The notes under the pieces are model-generated. The model was given only the letters and a program-made list of their open reading frames with translations, searched no databases and was not told the origin of the DNA. Shown one piece after another: positions 1-8,800 of a stretch of 11,279 nucleotides of DNA; position 1 is the first letter of the stretch; every line of letters begins with the position of its first letter. Source of the DNA: Thermoguttaceae bacterium (GTDB lineage: Bacteria > Planctomycetota > Planctomycetia > Pirellulales > Thermoguttaceae); contig JAFTCU010000159.1 in NCBI GenBank assembly GCA_017454585.1, positions 1 through 11,279 on the forward strand, given 5' to 3'. A program made the translations under genes and the position numbers.

Positions 1-121
1 CAGGCCGTGAGAGCTGGAAGAGCGTATCTTCCGTGAGTTTGGCCGCGTCGTCGATGATTTCCTGATCCAGGGTCGTATAGTCCCACCACTGCGGGGCGAC
101 TTTGCTTAATGGACGAGTCAT
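1..121 (-). CDS. Glucosamine-6-phosphate deaminase/isomerase-like protein, N-terminal fragment
   Basis: This is the first 40 codons of a gene that leaves the window on the left. The protein begins [19 protein letters not shown] and continues into an acidic, helical stretch ending LFQLSRP. From memory, the [11 protein letters not shown] opening followed by LSRxGF is typical of the N-terminal extension of glucosamine-6-phosphate deaminase/isomerase-like proteins in planctomycetes and Bacteroidetes. These belong to the sugar-phosphate isomerase (NagB) fold and act in cytoplasmic amino-sugar catabolism. No catalytic residues lie in the visible part, so the family call rests on the N-terminus alone. 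The ATG start is supported by AAAGGA on the minus strand (plus 129-134), 7 nt before the start, and by a strong promoter at 171-199. A different protein sharing this N-terminus cannot be excluded. Confidence 0.6.
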   Translation of the reverse strand, partial: MTRPLSKVAPQWWDYTTLDQEIIDDAAKLTEDTLFQLSRP

Positions 122-160
122 GAGAGTTTCCTTTTTCAATGGGTAGGTGGATAAAAAAAC

Positions 161-178
161 ATTAAAATTGATTTTAAT
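161..178. promoter_or_regulatory. Perfect 7-bp palindrome over a -10 box (possible operator)
   Basis: ATTAAAA (161-167) and TTTTAAT (172-178) form a perfect inverted repeat around TTGA. It covers the -10 box and likely transcription start of the leftward promoter. A repressor binding here would block RNA polymerase directly. The site is very AT-rich, so chance symmetry is possible, and no regulator family is identifiable from it. Confidence 0.35.
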
Positions 179-199
179 CCATTCCCCAATAATTGTCAA
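171..199 (-). promoter_or_regulatory. Sigma70-type promoter for the leftward gene
   Basis: Read on the minus strand there is TTGACA (plus 194-199), a 17-nt spacer, then TAAAAT (plus 171-176). The -35 is perfect, the -10 matches 5 of 6 positions, and the spacer is the optimal length. Transcription would start near 164 and give a leader of about 40 nt before the ATG at 121. The -10 box lies inside the palindrome at 161-178. Confidence 0.7.
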
Positions 200-210
200 G
201 CGGCCCCCAC

Positions 211-239
211 TTGACTTTTAAAAGTTTTTGGGTTAAAAT
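211..239 (+). promoter_or_regulatory. Sigma70-type promoter for the 302-1126 gene
   Basis: TTGACT (211-216), a 17-nt spacer and TAAAAT (234-239) each match consensus at 5 of 6 positions. The start point would be near 246, leaving a leader of about 55 nt before the ATG at 302. Its -35 box is only 11 bp from the -35 box of the leftward promoter, so the two are back to back. Confidence 0.65.
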
Positions 240-269
240 TAAAACGTTCGTCCCAACTCCCACGCCCAA

Positions 270-297
270 TTCATAATTCATCATTCAGAATTCATAA
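270..297. repeat. Four tandem 7-bp units, consensus TTCATAA
   Basis: The units are TTCATAA (270-276), TTCATCA (277-283), TTCAGAA (284-290) and TTCATAA (291-297), so units 1 and 4 are identical and the middle two differ at one or two positions. The array ends 4 nt before the ATG at 302 and fills the place where a Shine-Dalgarno sequence would normally sit. The 7-bp period is exact, but AT-rich DNA makes short periodicities easier to find. Confidence 0.6.
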
Positions 298-301
298 TTA
301 A

Positions 302-1126
302 ATGCCTACTCCTCCCCGCGCTTCCATCCTCGCTCATGAAGAGTACGTCGAACAGGAATATTTGTTCAAGACGCTCCGGGAGCGCATGAACGCCACCGCG
401 ACACAGGAGCTTTTGCGCTCCATCCGGTTCGAGATCCTCGCCACGACGCGCCTCCCAATTGCGATGGAATTTATGGAATCCTCTCTGAAACACACGGGCA
501 GCATGGCCGAGGCGATGAGGCGCATGAGTCACTACTTCACGCCGTTCCAGACCTTCATCATGAGCGAAGCGGAGCGGGATGACGGGAAATTTGACTATCT
601 GATCGCTCTCCAAATTCTCGAAAAGGAAGCGCACTGCCGCGCCGAAAATATGATCCCCCAGGGAATGTTCCTCTACCAGTTCGAGGCATTAAGCCGAAAC
701 CGGCTCAAGTACGACGAAGGACTGCGGGCGATTGCCCAGGACCCGGTTTTCGATGAGGCTTGGAGCGAGTGGATCCTGCTTCTGAGCCGTCAGTTGGGCC
801 TGCTCGATTTCGCGGAAATGATTTTCGTCAGGAGCGCCTACTACCCGGTCATCCACGGCGAGGAGAACGGGAAAACGATCCTCTTCGGCGAAAAAGAGGG
901 ACGCATCGCGCTGGCGAACCGGCGGAAGGACCCGACGTACCTCTTCATGGCGTTCCAGCGTCACTTGAACTACCCGACCGTTCCCCGGCCGATCCATGAG
1001 GAGTCCGATGAGGGGCTGGTCCTGAAACTCCAGCGCATGGTAGATCATCTGCAGTCCCGTGTGAAAATTCTTGAGGACGAAATGCACGGCGGACTGGACA
1101 TTACAAAGTATTACGTGAAGAAGTGA
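302..1126 (+). CDS. Conserved planctomycete protein of unknown function
   Basis: A 274-residue cytoplasmic-looking protein with no signal peptide or membrane segment. It is mostly helical and charged. Recognisable blocks are HEEYVEQEYLFKTLRERM (residues 12-29), SHYFTPFQTFIMSEA (76-90), MFLYQFEALSRNRLKYDEGL (122-141), LFGEKEGRIALANRRKDP (194-211) and FQRHLNYPTVPRP (218-230). The C-terminus has a probable short coiled coil at 238-260 (LVLKLQRMVDHLQSRVKILED) followed by a basic end. From memory these blocks resemble a protein conserved across planctomycetes with no assigned function; I see no catalytic or nucleotide-binding motif. The start keeps the HEEYVEQ block, but there is no Shine-Dalgarno, only the 7-bp repeat array. 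The next in-frame ATG (389, residue 30) has a GGGAG nearby but would remove the conserved block. The gene has its own promoter and looks monocistronic. Confidence 0.85.
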   Translation: MPTPPRASILAHEEYVEQEYLFKTLRERMNATATQELLRSIRFEILATTRLPIAMEFMESSLKHTGSMAEAMRRMSHYFTPFQTFIMSEAERDDGKFDYLIALQILEKEAHCRAENMIPQGMFLYQFEALSRNRLKYDEGLRAIAQDPVFDEAWSEWILLLSRQLGLLDFAEMIFVRSAYYPVIHGEENGKTILFGEKEGRIALANRRKDPTYLFMAFQRHLNYPTVPRPIHEESDEGLVLKLQRMVDHLQSRVKILEDEMHGGLDITKYYVKK

Positions 1127-1191
1127 CCCGGCAGGAGACTGGCCTCACATTTGTCACAACCCCTTTAATCTGAACTTTTAAAAAATAATCA

Positions 1192-1230
1192 AGTCTTTTT
1201 CTGGCCATTTTCTCAAAAAAGACTGGTCTT
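1192..1230. promoter_or_regulatory. Overlapping inverted repeats in the 1127-1308 spacer
   Basis: AGTCTTTTT (1192-1200) and AAAAAGACT (1216-1224) are perfect 9-bp complements around a 15-nt loop. The second arm also sits within AAGACTGGTCTT (1219-1230), where AAGAC and GTCTT could pair instead. Neither hairpin is followed by a plus-strand T-tract, so a simple terminator for the upstream gene is not supported. It may be an operator or leader element for the response regulator gene 79 nt downstream. I found no convincing -35/-10 pair or sigma54 site in this spacer. Confidence 0.35.
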
Positions 1231-1308
1231 CAGATGAATTATATGGTTTACTTGAAGTGAAAGAAAACCAGGTTCTCAGCCAATTCCCACGGTGGGAAGA
1301 GGTGCTTT

Positions 1309-2727
1309 ATGAGCAGCAGTATTTCCATCCTGTTCGTCGATGATGACCTGCAAATTCTGCGTTCCACGATCGAGTGGCTTGGCTCCTATGGTCACACGGT
1401 ACGTCCGGCCCGCAGTAAAGCAGAGGCAGAATCGATCCTCAAAGCGGAGGCGATTGATTTGGCGTTCGTCGATCTTCGTCTCGGCCCCGAGAGCGGTATG
1501 GACGTACTGCGGCTCATAAAGGAGAACTTCCCGGGAGTTCCGGTGGTTATGCTTTCCGGTCTCGCTTCCATCGAAGACGCGATGCAAGCCGTAAAAAACG
1601 GCGCTATTGATTTTCTTACCAAGCCTTTGATGGACGATCAGGTCCTGAAAATCATTGCTAATTTAAAAGAGCGACATGGCTTTACACTTTCCACCCGAAG
1701 TGAACCCAATTCAACTCTTACTCCCGAAGATCTTTTGGAGGTTTCACCTTGCGAACCGAAACTCCAGGGAATCATCGGCGCCGAATCGTCTCTCCAGGGG
1801 ATTTCCGAAATTGTGGACCGCATTGCCGACACACGGATGACGGTCCTCATTACAGGTGAAAGCGGAACGGGTAAATCCCTTCTCGCCCGTGCGATCCACA
1901 AGGCAAGTTCCCGCCGGGACAAGCCTTTCGTTGAAGTCTCGTGCGGAGTTCTTCCTGAAACACTCATCGAAAGCGAGCTTTTCGGGCACGAAGCCGGCGC
2001 GTTTACAGGCGCTGTTTCCAAAAAAATCGGTCGTTTCCTGCAGGCGGACGGAGGGACGATTTTCCTCGATGAGATTGGGACGGCTTCTCCAGCACTTCAG
2101 ATCAAACTCCTCCGTGTTCTTCAGGATTTCGAGTTCGAACCTGTTGGCGGAACCAAAACCCAGCGTGTTAATACGCGGGTGATTCTCGCGACGAACGAAA
2201 ACCTTTCCGAAGCGGTCGCTGCCGGGCGTTTCCGTCAGGACCTTTTTTACCGCATTAACGTCATCAATCTGGAGCTACCTCCGCTTCGAAGCAGAGTCTC
2301 CGATATTCCACAGCTTGCACAGTTTTTCCTTGAGAAAACGCGATTAGAATGCCATCGGGACGTACGTGGGTTTCGACCGGAAACACTAGCGCTTCTTCAG
2401 AATTACGCCTGGCCCGGAAATGTACGAGAATTGCAAAACGTGGTGGAACGTGTGGTCTTGCTCGGCAGTACACCGTGGATTCTGCCGCAGGACCTTCCCC
2501 CGCATCTGCGTGAGGATTTTGAGGAATCAGAATCGGCCTTGGAACTGGATTTTACGTTGACGCACGGTTCGGTCAATTCCCTGAAGAGTTCGCTGAACGT
2601 TCCCGAGCGTCAAATCATCCTGAACGCTCTGGAAGCGAATCAGTGGAGCCGAAATCTGACTGCCGAATCGTTAGGGATCAACCGAACGACGCTCTACAAA
2701 AAGATGAAGAAATTCCAGCTAATTTAA
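1309..2727 (+). CDS. NtrC-family sigma54-dependent response regulator
   Basis: A 472-residue cytoplasmic transcription activator with the full three-domain layout of the family. The receiver domain (about 5-122) has acidic pocket D11/D12, phosphoacceptor D55 in FVDLRLG, S83 and K105 in TKP. The AAA+ domain (about 155-385) has Walker A GESGTGKS (183-190), the sigma54-contacting loop GAFTGA (230-235), Walker B TIFLDEIG (250-257), sensor ATNENL (294-299) and FRQDLFYRINV (308-318). A Fis-type helix-turn-helix ends the protein, with SLGINRTTLYKKMKKF at about 454-469. All key residues are present, so it should be phosphorylation-controlled and sigma54-competent. The ATG start has GGAAGAGG (1295-1302) at 6-nt spacing. 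No histidine kinase is adjacent, and its targets cannot be inferred from this window. The downstream neighbour is convergent. Confidence 0.95.
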   Translation: MSSSISILFVDDDLQILRSTIEWLGSYGHTVRPARSKAEAESILKAEAIDLAFVDLRLGPESGMDVLRLIKENFPGVPVVMLSGLASIEDAMQAVKNGAIDFLTKPLMDDQVLKIIANLKERHGFTLSTRSEPNSTLTPEDLLEVSPCEPKLQGIIGAESSLQGISEIVDRIADTRMTVLITGESGTGKSLLARAIHKASSRRDKPFVEVSCGVLPETLIESELFGHEAGAFTGAVSKKIGRFLQADGGTIFLDEIGTASPALQIKLLRVLQDFEFEPVGGTKTQRVNTRVILATNENLSEAVAAGRFRQDLFYRINVINLELPPLRSRVSDIPQLAQFFLEKTRLECHRDVRGFRPETLALLQNYAWPGNVRELQNVVERVVLLGSTPWILPQDLPPHLREDFEESESALELDFTLTHGSVNSLKSSLNVPERQIILNALEANQWSRNLTAESLGINRTTLYKKMKKFQLI

Positions 2728-2736
2728 GATTAAACC

Positions 2737-2777
2737 TGAAGGGAGGGATATTTTTTCTGAATACTCCTCTCCCTTCA
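2737..2777. terminator. Convergent-gene hairpin terminator, possibly bidirectional
   Basis: TGAAGGGAG (2737-2745) pairs perfectly with CTCCCTTCA (2769-2777), and two further pairs (one G-U) extend the stem to 11 bp around a 19-nt loop. It lies 9 nt after the stop of the plus-strand regulator and 27 nt after the stop of the minus-strand giant gene. On the minus strand it is followed by a weak T-containing stretch (GGTTTAATCTTAAATT). The plus side lacks a T-tract. Placement between two convergent genes is the main support. Confidence 0.5.
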
Positions 2778-2804
2778 AACTCCTCTAAGGCCCTGAAAAA
2801 CGAA

Positions 2805-5800
2805 TCACTGTTCCTCTTCTTCAAGCAGTTCTTCATTTAGCGTTTTGTGGACGGTTATTTCCATTTCCTGCAAATTTCGGCGTGAGTTAATGGTAGAAAC
2901 CGGCGTGGCGGCTGTACTCTGAACGTCCGTGGGGATAAAAGTTTCTCCTGTTTCTGGCGTACTTTCAGCCACCGGCTGGTAATTAGCGGGAAACCTCAAA
3001 GCCTCGGAATTACCCGCCCGAAGTCCAAAGTTTCTGGCAAACCAAACCAGGTCCTGAATTTCCACACTACCGCTGAGGTTGAAATCGCCCGTCAGGAACA
3101 TTCCCGGTTCTACGGATTGCTGCCCGAACTGTCTCGCGAAAACGACCAGGTCCTGAATATCGATTTGGCCATCCTCCACCATATCGTAGCAGACCCGCGT
3201 GACTTGCGGGGTGACGTCGGGTTCCGCTCCATCAATCAGAATCGGAAGACTCTGCGCCGGTTCCAGACTGTCGTGCTGCGCCGAAACAGGGGTGAAACTC
3301 ACGGCGCCCAACCGAACGGCTGCGGCTCCCTGAAGGTTCAGATCCTCCAGAATCGTAAAGGTCAAAACGTAATCGTTCGGCCCGGCTCCCTGCGTGACTT
3401 CGAGTGAAACGCCTTCCAGTGAGATTTGGGCTTCCGGTGAATCTGAAAGCAAGTATTTCTCGGCGTCCAGCGTCACGGTCATTTGGACCTGACTTCCCTC
3501 TGAAAGCTCATGTACGGATTCCGTCCAGACCTCTACGGTGAACGGATCCCATGAGTAGAAACCGCTTGCATTGGCGGGAATTCCTTCTTCCGAAACGGCG
3601 GAGGATTCAGGATCGACCGTTCCGACCGCCAAAACCCCCTTCAAATCGATCGGGAGTTTCTGGAAGACCACCGAAAAATCGGAATCCGCGTGGTTGGAAT
3701 CCCCCGCATTCGCTCGGACACGCAGGAACCAGATTTCACCCGGGTTCAAATCCAGAGTGGTTTCACACGCATCCGTCACCCGCGTGTTCTGTGACTCTGA
3801 AAAATCCTCGGTCCGGCTAAATTCCAGCGTGAAATCGGAATCCGCAGAATTCCACGAGACCAGGACTTTGCCACCTCCAATTCCAACTGCCTGAAGATCC
3901 GTCGGCACGACTCGCTGAAGAGGCGTGATCGTGACCTGAACTGAATCATCGCACATGAAGACGTAATTTTGCGCATCGTCCGGCAGATTCGCAGTCAACG
4001 TGTACGTTCCTGCATCCGAAAGCGTTTTGCCTTCCGAAACCGTGTAGGTCAGGGAAACCGGCTCGCCGTTCCAGCCGAGGAAAGTCGGCTGGAGCGTCCA
4101 AACCGGCTCCGTGTCGGAGTAAACCCGCGTAGTCGTGCCCCACTCGATCGCTCCGATTTGGAATGGCGTGACTTTGGCGGCGTGCGTGATTTCTTCCCCA
4201 AGCTCAAAATTCGGGTGCGTCAGACTGGCGGTCAGCGTGTAGTCGCCGGCGTTTTGGATCGGCTCATTTGGCGTGACATCCAGAACGATCGCGGGGAACG
4301 GTTCACCCGAACGGAACGCCGTTGCGGTGACTTCGTGGGTCTGCCCATCGTAACTGAACTGAGTCCCGCTCCACGTCACGTCGCTGGCCCAGATTTTTGC
4401 CTTGGCGATCGAGACGGATTTCGGAGAAATATTCAGCTCAAAGTTTTGAGCTTCGGAATCCCGTAAACTGGCGGTCAGCGTGTACGTGCCGGCATTCATG
4501 AGTTCCTCGGCCGTCGCCGTGGAGTCCACCACGATGCTGAGATCCAGCGCGAAATTCTGCCCGTTGAACGTGAAATACGCCGCGGCTTCGTGGGCCGATC
4601 CGTTGTAAACCAGCCCATCGACACCCGTCCACGTGACGGCCGCATCAGTGACTACGAACGGGGCGATCTCCACGTTGGAAGTCGTTTCCAGAGCCTGGGC
4701 GAAAACGTAGTTGGAATCGTTCATCGCGGCCGTGACCGTGTAAACGCCGACGTTCAGAAGTGTTTTTCCGTCGTTCACCTTCACATCAAGCGGGTGGGCC
4801 TCACCCGTCACGTCCTGGAAAGAAGCCGTGACCGCCTGCACCCTCCCGGTGTAGGTCAGAGCGCAGTCACTCCACGTGATTTGCGTCACTTCGCGTGGGC
4901 GGACCGTCACGTCCTTCATAGTCGCCAGGCCGGAGTCAAACACGTAATTCCCGGCCCAGTCGCCCAGCGCGGCGGTCGCCGTGTAGTTTCCCGCATCATG
5001 CAGAGCCGTGCCCGCCCCGGTGATTTGGACGTTCAGGAATTGGGAAGCGCCCAGCGCGTCGGTAAAACTCGCCGTCACGACGTGGTCGGTTCCGTCGTAG
5101 GTCAGACCTTCCCAGTCGTCCCAAGTGATCGAGCCGATGACGAACGGCGTGACGGAAAGCGCCTTCGTGGTTTCGGCCCCTTCCGCGAATTTGTAGTTGG
5201 ACCCCGGAACCGCGACGGTAAAAGCGTAAGAGCCAACGTTGAGGAACGTTTTCCCCGAGTCCTCCGTAACGGTGAGGACTTTCAACTGACCGTCGCAGTC
5301 ACGGAACATGGCCGAGATCGGTTTCACGGTCGCGGAGTACACAAGATTCGGAACGTTCCAAACGATTTCCGAAATTTCAAACTCCATGACCTGCGCGATA
5401 TTCGTGGCGGCGGCGCTCAGTACGTAGTTTTGCGTCTGCGCCGGGGTCAAAATCGCCGTCAGGGCATACGTCCCGGCGTTTTGGATCGCGGTGGGGGAGG
5501 ACGTGACTTTCAGCGCGTTCTGCTGACCGGTCTTCAGGTCCGTGAAAGTGGCTGAAACCGTGTGTACGCCGCCGTCGTACGTGAACTGGGTCGCGCTCCA
5601 CGAAATTTCCGTCTGAACGTCAAGCGTTCTGCGGTCGATCGTGAGCGTTTTCGAGCTGGCCGAGGCATCGAGGCGGAAGTTTTGCTGGTCCAAAGTCCCC
5701 GTCAGCGCGGCAGTGAACACGTAATCGCCGGCATTTTCCGCTTGGGCGTTTTCAACCGAAACCTCGTGCGTCTGCCCGGCAAACGTGAAACCAGCCGCTG

Positions 5801-8800
5801 CGGTATGCGTCTGACCGTCATACGTCCGATGGTCCGAGCCGTTCCACGTCACCGAGTCGATCGTCCAATCCAGAGCCTGAATGACCGCCGGAGTAATCGT
5901 AGCCTGATGACGGTTCACTCCGTTCTGGAAGACGTAATTCACGGAAGGAACCGCGGCGGTGAAGGCGTAAGTGCCGGCGTTAAGGAACGTTTTCCCTGAA
6001 TCTTCCGTGACGATGAGGGCCTTTTGCTGGCCATCGCAGTCGCGGAATGTGGCCGAAACGAACTTTTCCGTGCCAGTGTAGGTCAAATTGGCCGGGTCGG
6101 TCCAGGTCACGCTCGTTATGACGAACGGGTTGATTTTCACCGTTCTGCTCAGAATGGCTCCTGAACCAAACTCAAAATTCACAGAATCGGCCAAACTCGC
6201 CGTCACAACGTAATTTCCGGCGCCCCAAAGCTCGGCAGGCAAGCCGTCTTTGGAAACCGAAGTATTCAGCGTGATTGCCGTCCCGTTGAACTGGAACGTG
6301 GGGCTGGCGATCGTCTGGGTCTGGCCCGTAAATGTCAGATCCGAATAGGCCGGCCAGTCGATCTGGTTCACCGTAAATTTCGCGATGGAAACGCCGGTAC
6401 TGCGAGAATCATCGGCAAAAACGAAGTTTTGCGTATCTGTCAGAACCGCACGCGCCGTATATTGTCCCGCATCCCGGAGGATTTTGCCGCCGTCCACCGT
6501 GTACGTCAGAGCAATCGTCTGACCGTTGAAATCAAACATTGGGCTCAACGTCTGCACGGCCGAGTTGTACGTCAGTGAGGTCGTTCCCCAGTTGATCGAC
6601 CGAACCTGGAACGGCGTGATGGAAACCGTGAGTGAAGTCAAGCCGGCAAGCGTGTAATTCGAGCCAAAACCGCTCTTGAGCGAGGCTGTGATCGTGTACG
6701 AGCCGACGTTTGTCCCCGTCGAATTCACAGACAGAATATTCTCTCCCGAATTCACCAGGTCCATGAACGCCGCCGTGACGGTGTGCGTCTGGCCGTCATA
6801 CACAAAACTTCGCGCCGATCCCCAGTTCGCTTCGGTCAGCGTAACGACGTATTTCCCGATCGAAGCCGAAACCGTCCGATTCGCGACACTCGCAGCCCAC
6901 TGGAAGTTCGCCGAATCGGTCAAATCCGCAGTCAGCGTGTAATTCCCTGCGTTCCGCAATTTCACGTCCGCACCCGAAACGGTAAAATTCAGGGCTTTCG
7001 ACTCTCCATTAAACAAGAACGAGGCGGAAACCCGAGACTCCTGCGTCTCTCCTGTGTAGGTCAGCGTGGGGATCGACCACGAAACAGACGAAACCGTGTA
7101 CTTGTTCATCGTCAACGTATGGGTCTGCGCGTTGGAGTTCAGCTTGTAGTTGGAATTACTGACCCCCACTGACGCGGTATAAGTTCCCGCGTTCCTAAAA
7201 TCAGCGATCTGGGTCCCGGCACCATTCAAAACGGTGACGTTCAGAGCCATACCGCCGTAAGATGCCGAAACGCTTTGCGTCTGGCCGTTATAGGTTGCCG
7301 AGTCATTCGACCACACGATTTCCGAAGCGTAAATCTCTCGAGGGGAGACGGTCACAGACGTAGAACCTGACCAGATTTCCAGCCCTCCACGTTCCACTTT
7401 GAGGAAGAGCGTATAATTGCCGACGTTCTTCCCGCTAAAATCCGGGGCAGATGTCGAGTAAACGCCATCGGATGTGAGGGAGTACTTTACCACATCGCCA
7501 GCCTGCCAACCACCGGTAAATGTCAGAGCGGGGAGCGCAGAGCCGTACATCATCGAAATCGGTGCCGGAACCGGAGCCGCGAGCGTCGATTGCGTACCAG
7601 AACCCGTCGAGGAGGAATACTGCATTTCATCCGGTGTGAGTGCCGTAACGGAAACCGTGTAGGAAGTATTCGCGTTCAAATTGCTGATCACGCAGCTAGT
7701 CACACTGGAAGAGAGAGTCTGATAAAGTGTTCCGTTAAGGTAAACCTCGTAACCGGTCGCATTCGTGATCTCCTGCCAGCCGACTGTCAAGCCGCTCGTA
7801 GTAACGTTGGTAAATTGCAGAACCGGCGTTTCAAGAGGATTGGTACAAATGACCGATCCGTAAATCGTGTAGTAACCGAGCGAGTCGTAATCGGAATAGT
7901 ATTTCAGACCATTCGAATCGTATTTCCCCACGCCGTCCACCACGAGATAATACGTCCCGGCAGCCAAATCCGAAATTTGAATCTCCGCCTGAAGTGAAGC
8001 GAATTCATCCGATTCCAAAAGAGCGGTCTGGAGGTCTGAGTCGGCATACAGTGCGGCATAAACGTCCAGGTTCGCGAACGTGGAACCCTCAATATGCAGA
8101 TCTATCGTAGAAGTATTGGCCAATTCCAGAACAAAAACGTCCGTATCGTTCTGCCTTGTAATGATGCCGCTGTATTGGAAATCCGAGTTTTCGAGAGTCA
8201 CGTCACCGAGAGTCGAAACGGTACCATCCGCAGCGACGACCAGCGTCCCCGGTGTTCCGGTGATGGTTCCAGTGGAATAGTCACCGTAGTCGTCCGCCCT
8301 GTAGTCAAGATAGGCATTTATGACCGCCAGGTCGCCTCGATCAGTCCCACTTCCGTACCACTTCGCGTTATAATAACTCCCATCACTCCACTGGGTCATA
8401 TCGGTATAATACGATGCTCCCATGATTGGACACCACACGAACGAATCCCAGTAACCACTAGCCGAAACGTATTGACCATTTGAGATCTTGACCCCAAACG
8501 TGTACTCTCCGCTCGAATAAGACCCGCCGCCACGGTGAAATAACCCAACGGAGTGACCAACCTCGTGCGAAGCGGCTTCCTTCGCCGCCTTCCATTCCAA
8601 TTTATCGGTACAAATGAAGCAGGGAACGTCAGATGAATTCTCGAAAGAACCTACATAAGCGATCCCCCCGAATTGCAACCCTAATTCCATAAATTGGACC
8701 GTTGCGCCAACAGCAACCCGAATACCATATTCTTCATCCCGATAATTCGTCCTTTTCAGAGCGTCAAGTCCCAGAAACTCGGTCGTCACATCGACGTCAA

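Noticed and set aside
689..1087. Minus-strand open frame opposite the conserved unknown gene
   Set aside because: Shadow of the 302-1126 gene, with no ribosome site or recognisable motif.
1140..1155. Possible sigma54 promoter TGGCCTCACATTTGTC
   Set aside because: The -24 GG is present, but the -12 position reads GT instead of the essential GC, so it does not meet the consensus.
2643..2840. Plus-strand 65-codon frame across the regulator end and terminator
   Set aside because: It overlaps the Fis HTH coding region in another frame and crosses the terminator hairpin. No independent support.
3969..4466. Plus-strand open frame of 165 codons opposite the repeats
   Set aside because: Arg-rich low-information translation lying wholly within the well-supported minus-strand gene.
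4590..5555. Long plus-strand open frame (321 codons) opposite the giant gene
   Set aside because: It is an Arg/Gly/Val-rich antisense reading of the repeat array with no domain, signal or ribosome site. The minus-strand reading has clear repeats and family motifs.
3918..7337. CRISPR or recent tandem DNA duplication
   Set aside because: The periodicity is about 240 bp, lies in one reading frame, and the copies are diverged at DNA level. It encodes protein modules and has no short repeats with unique spacers.
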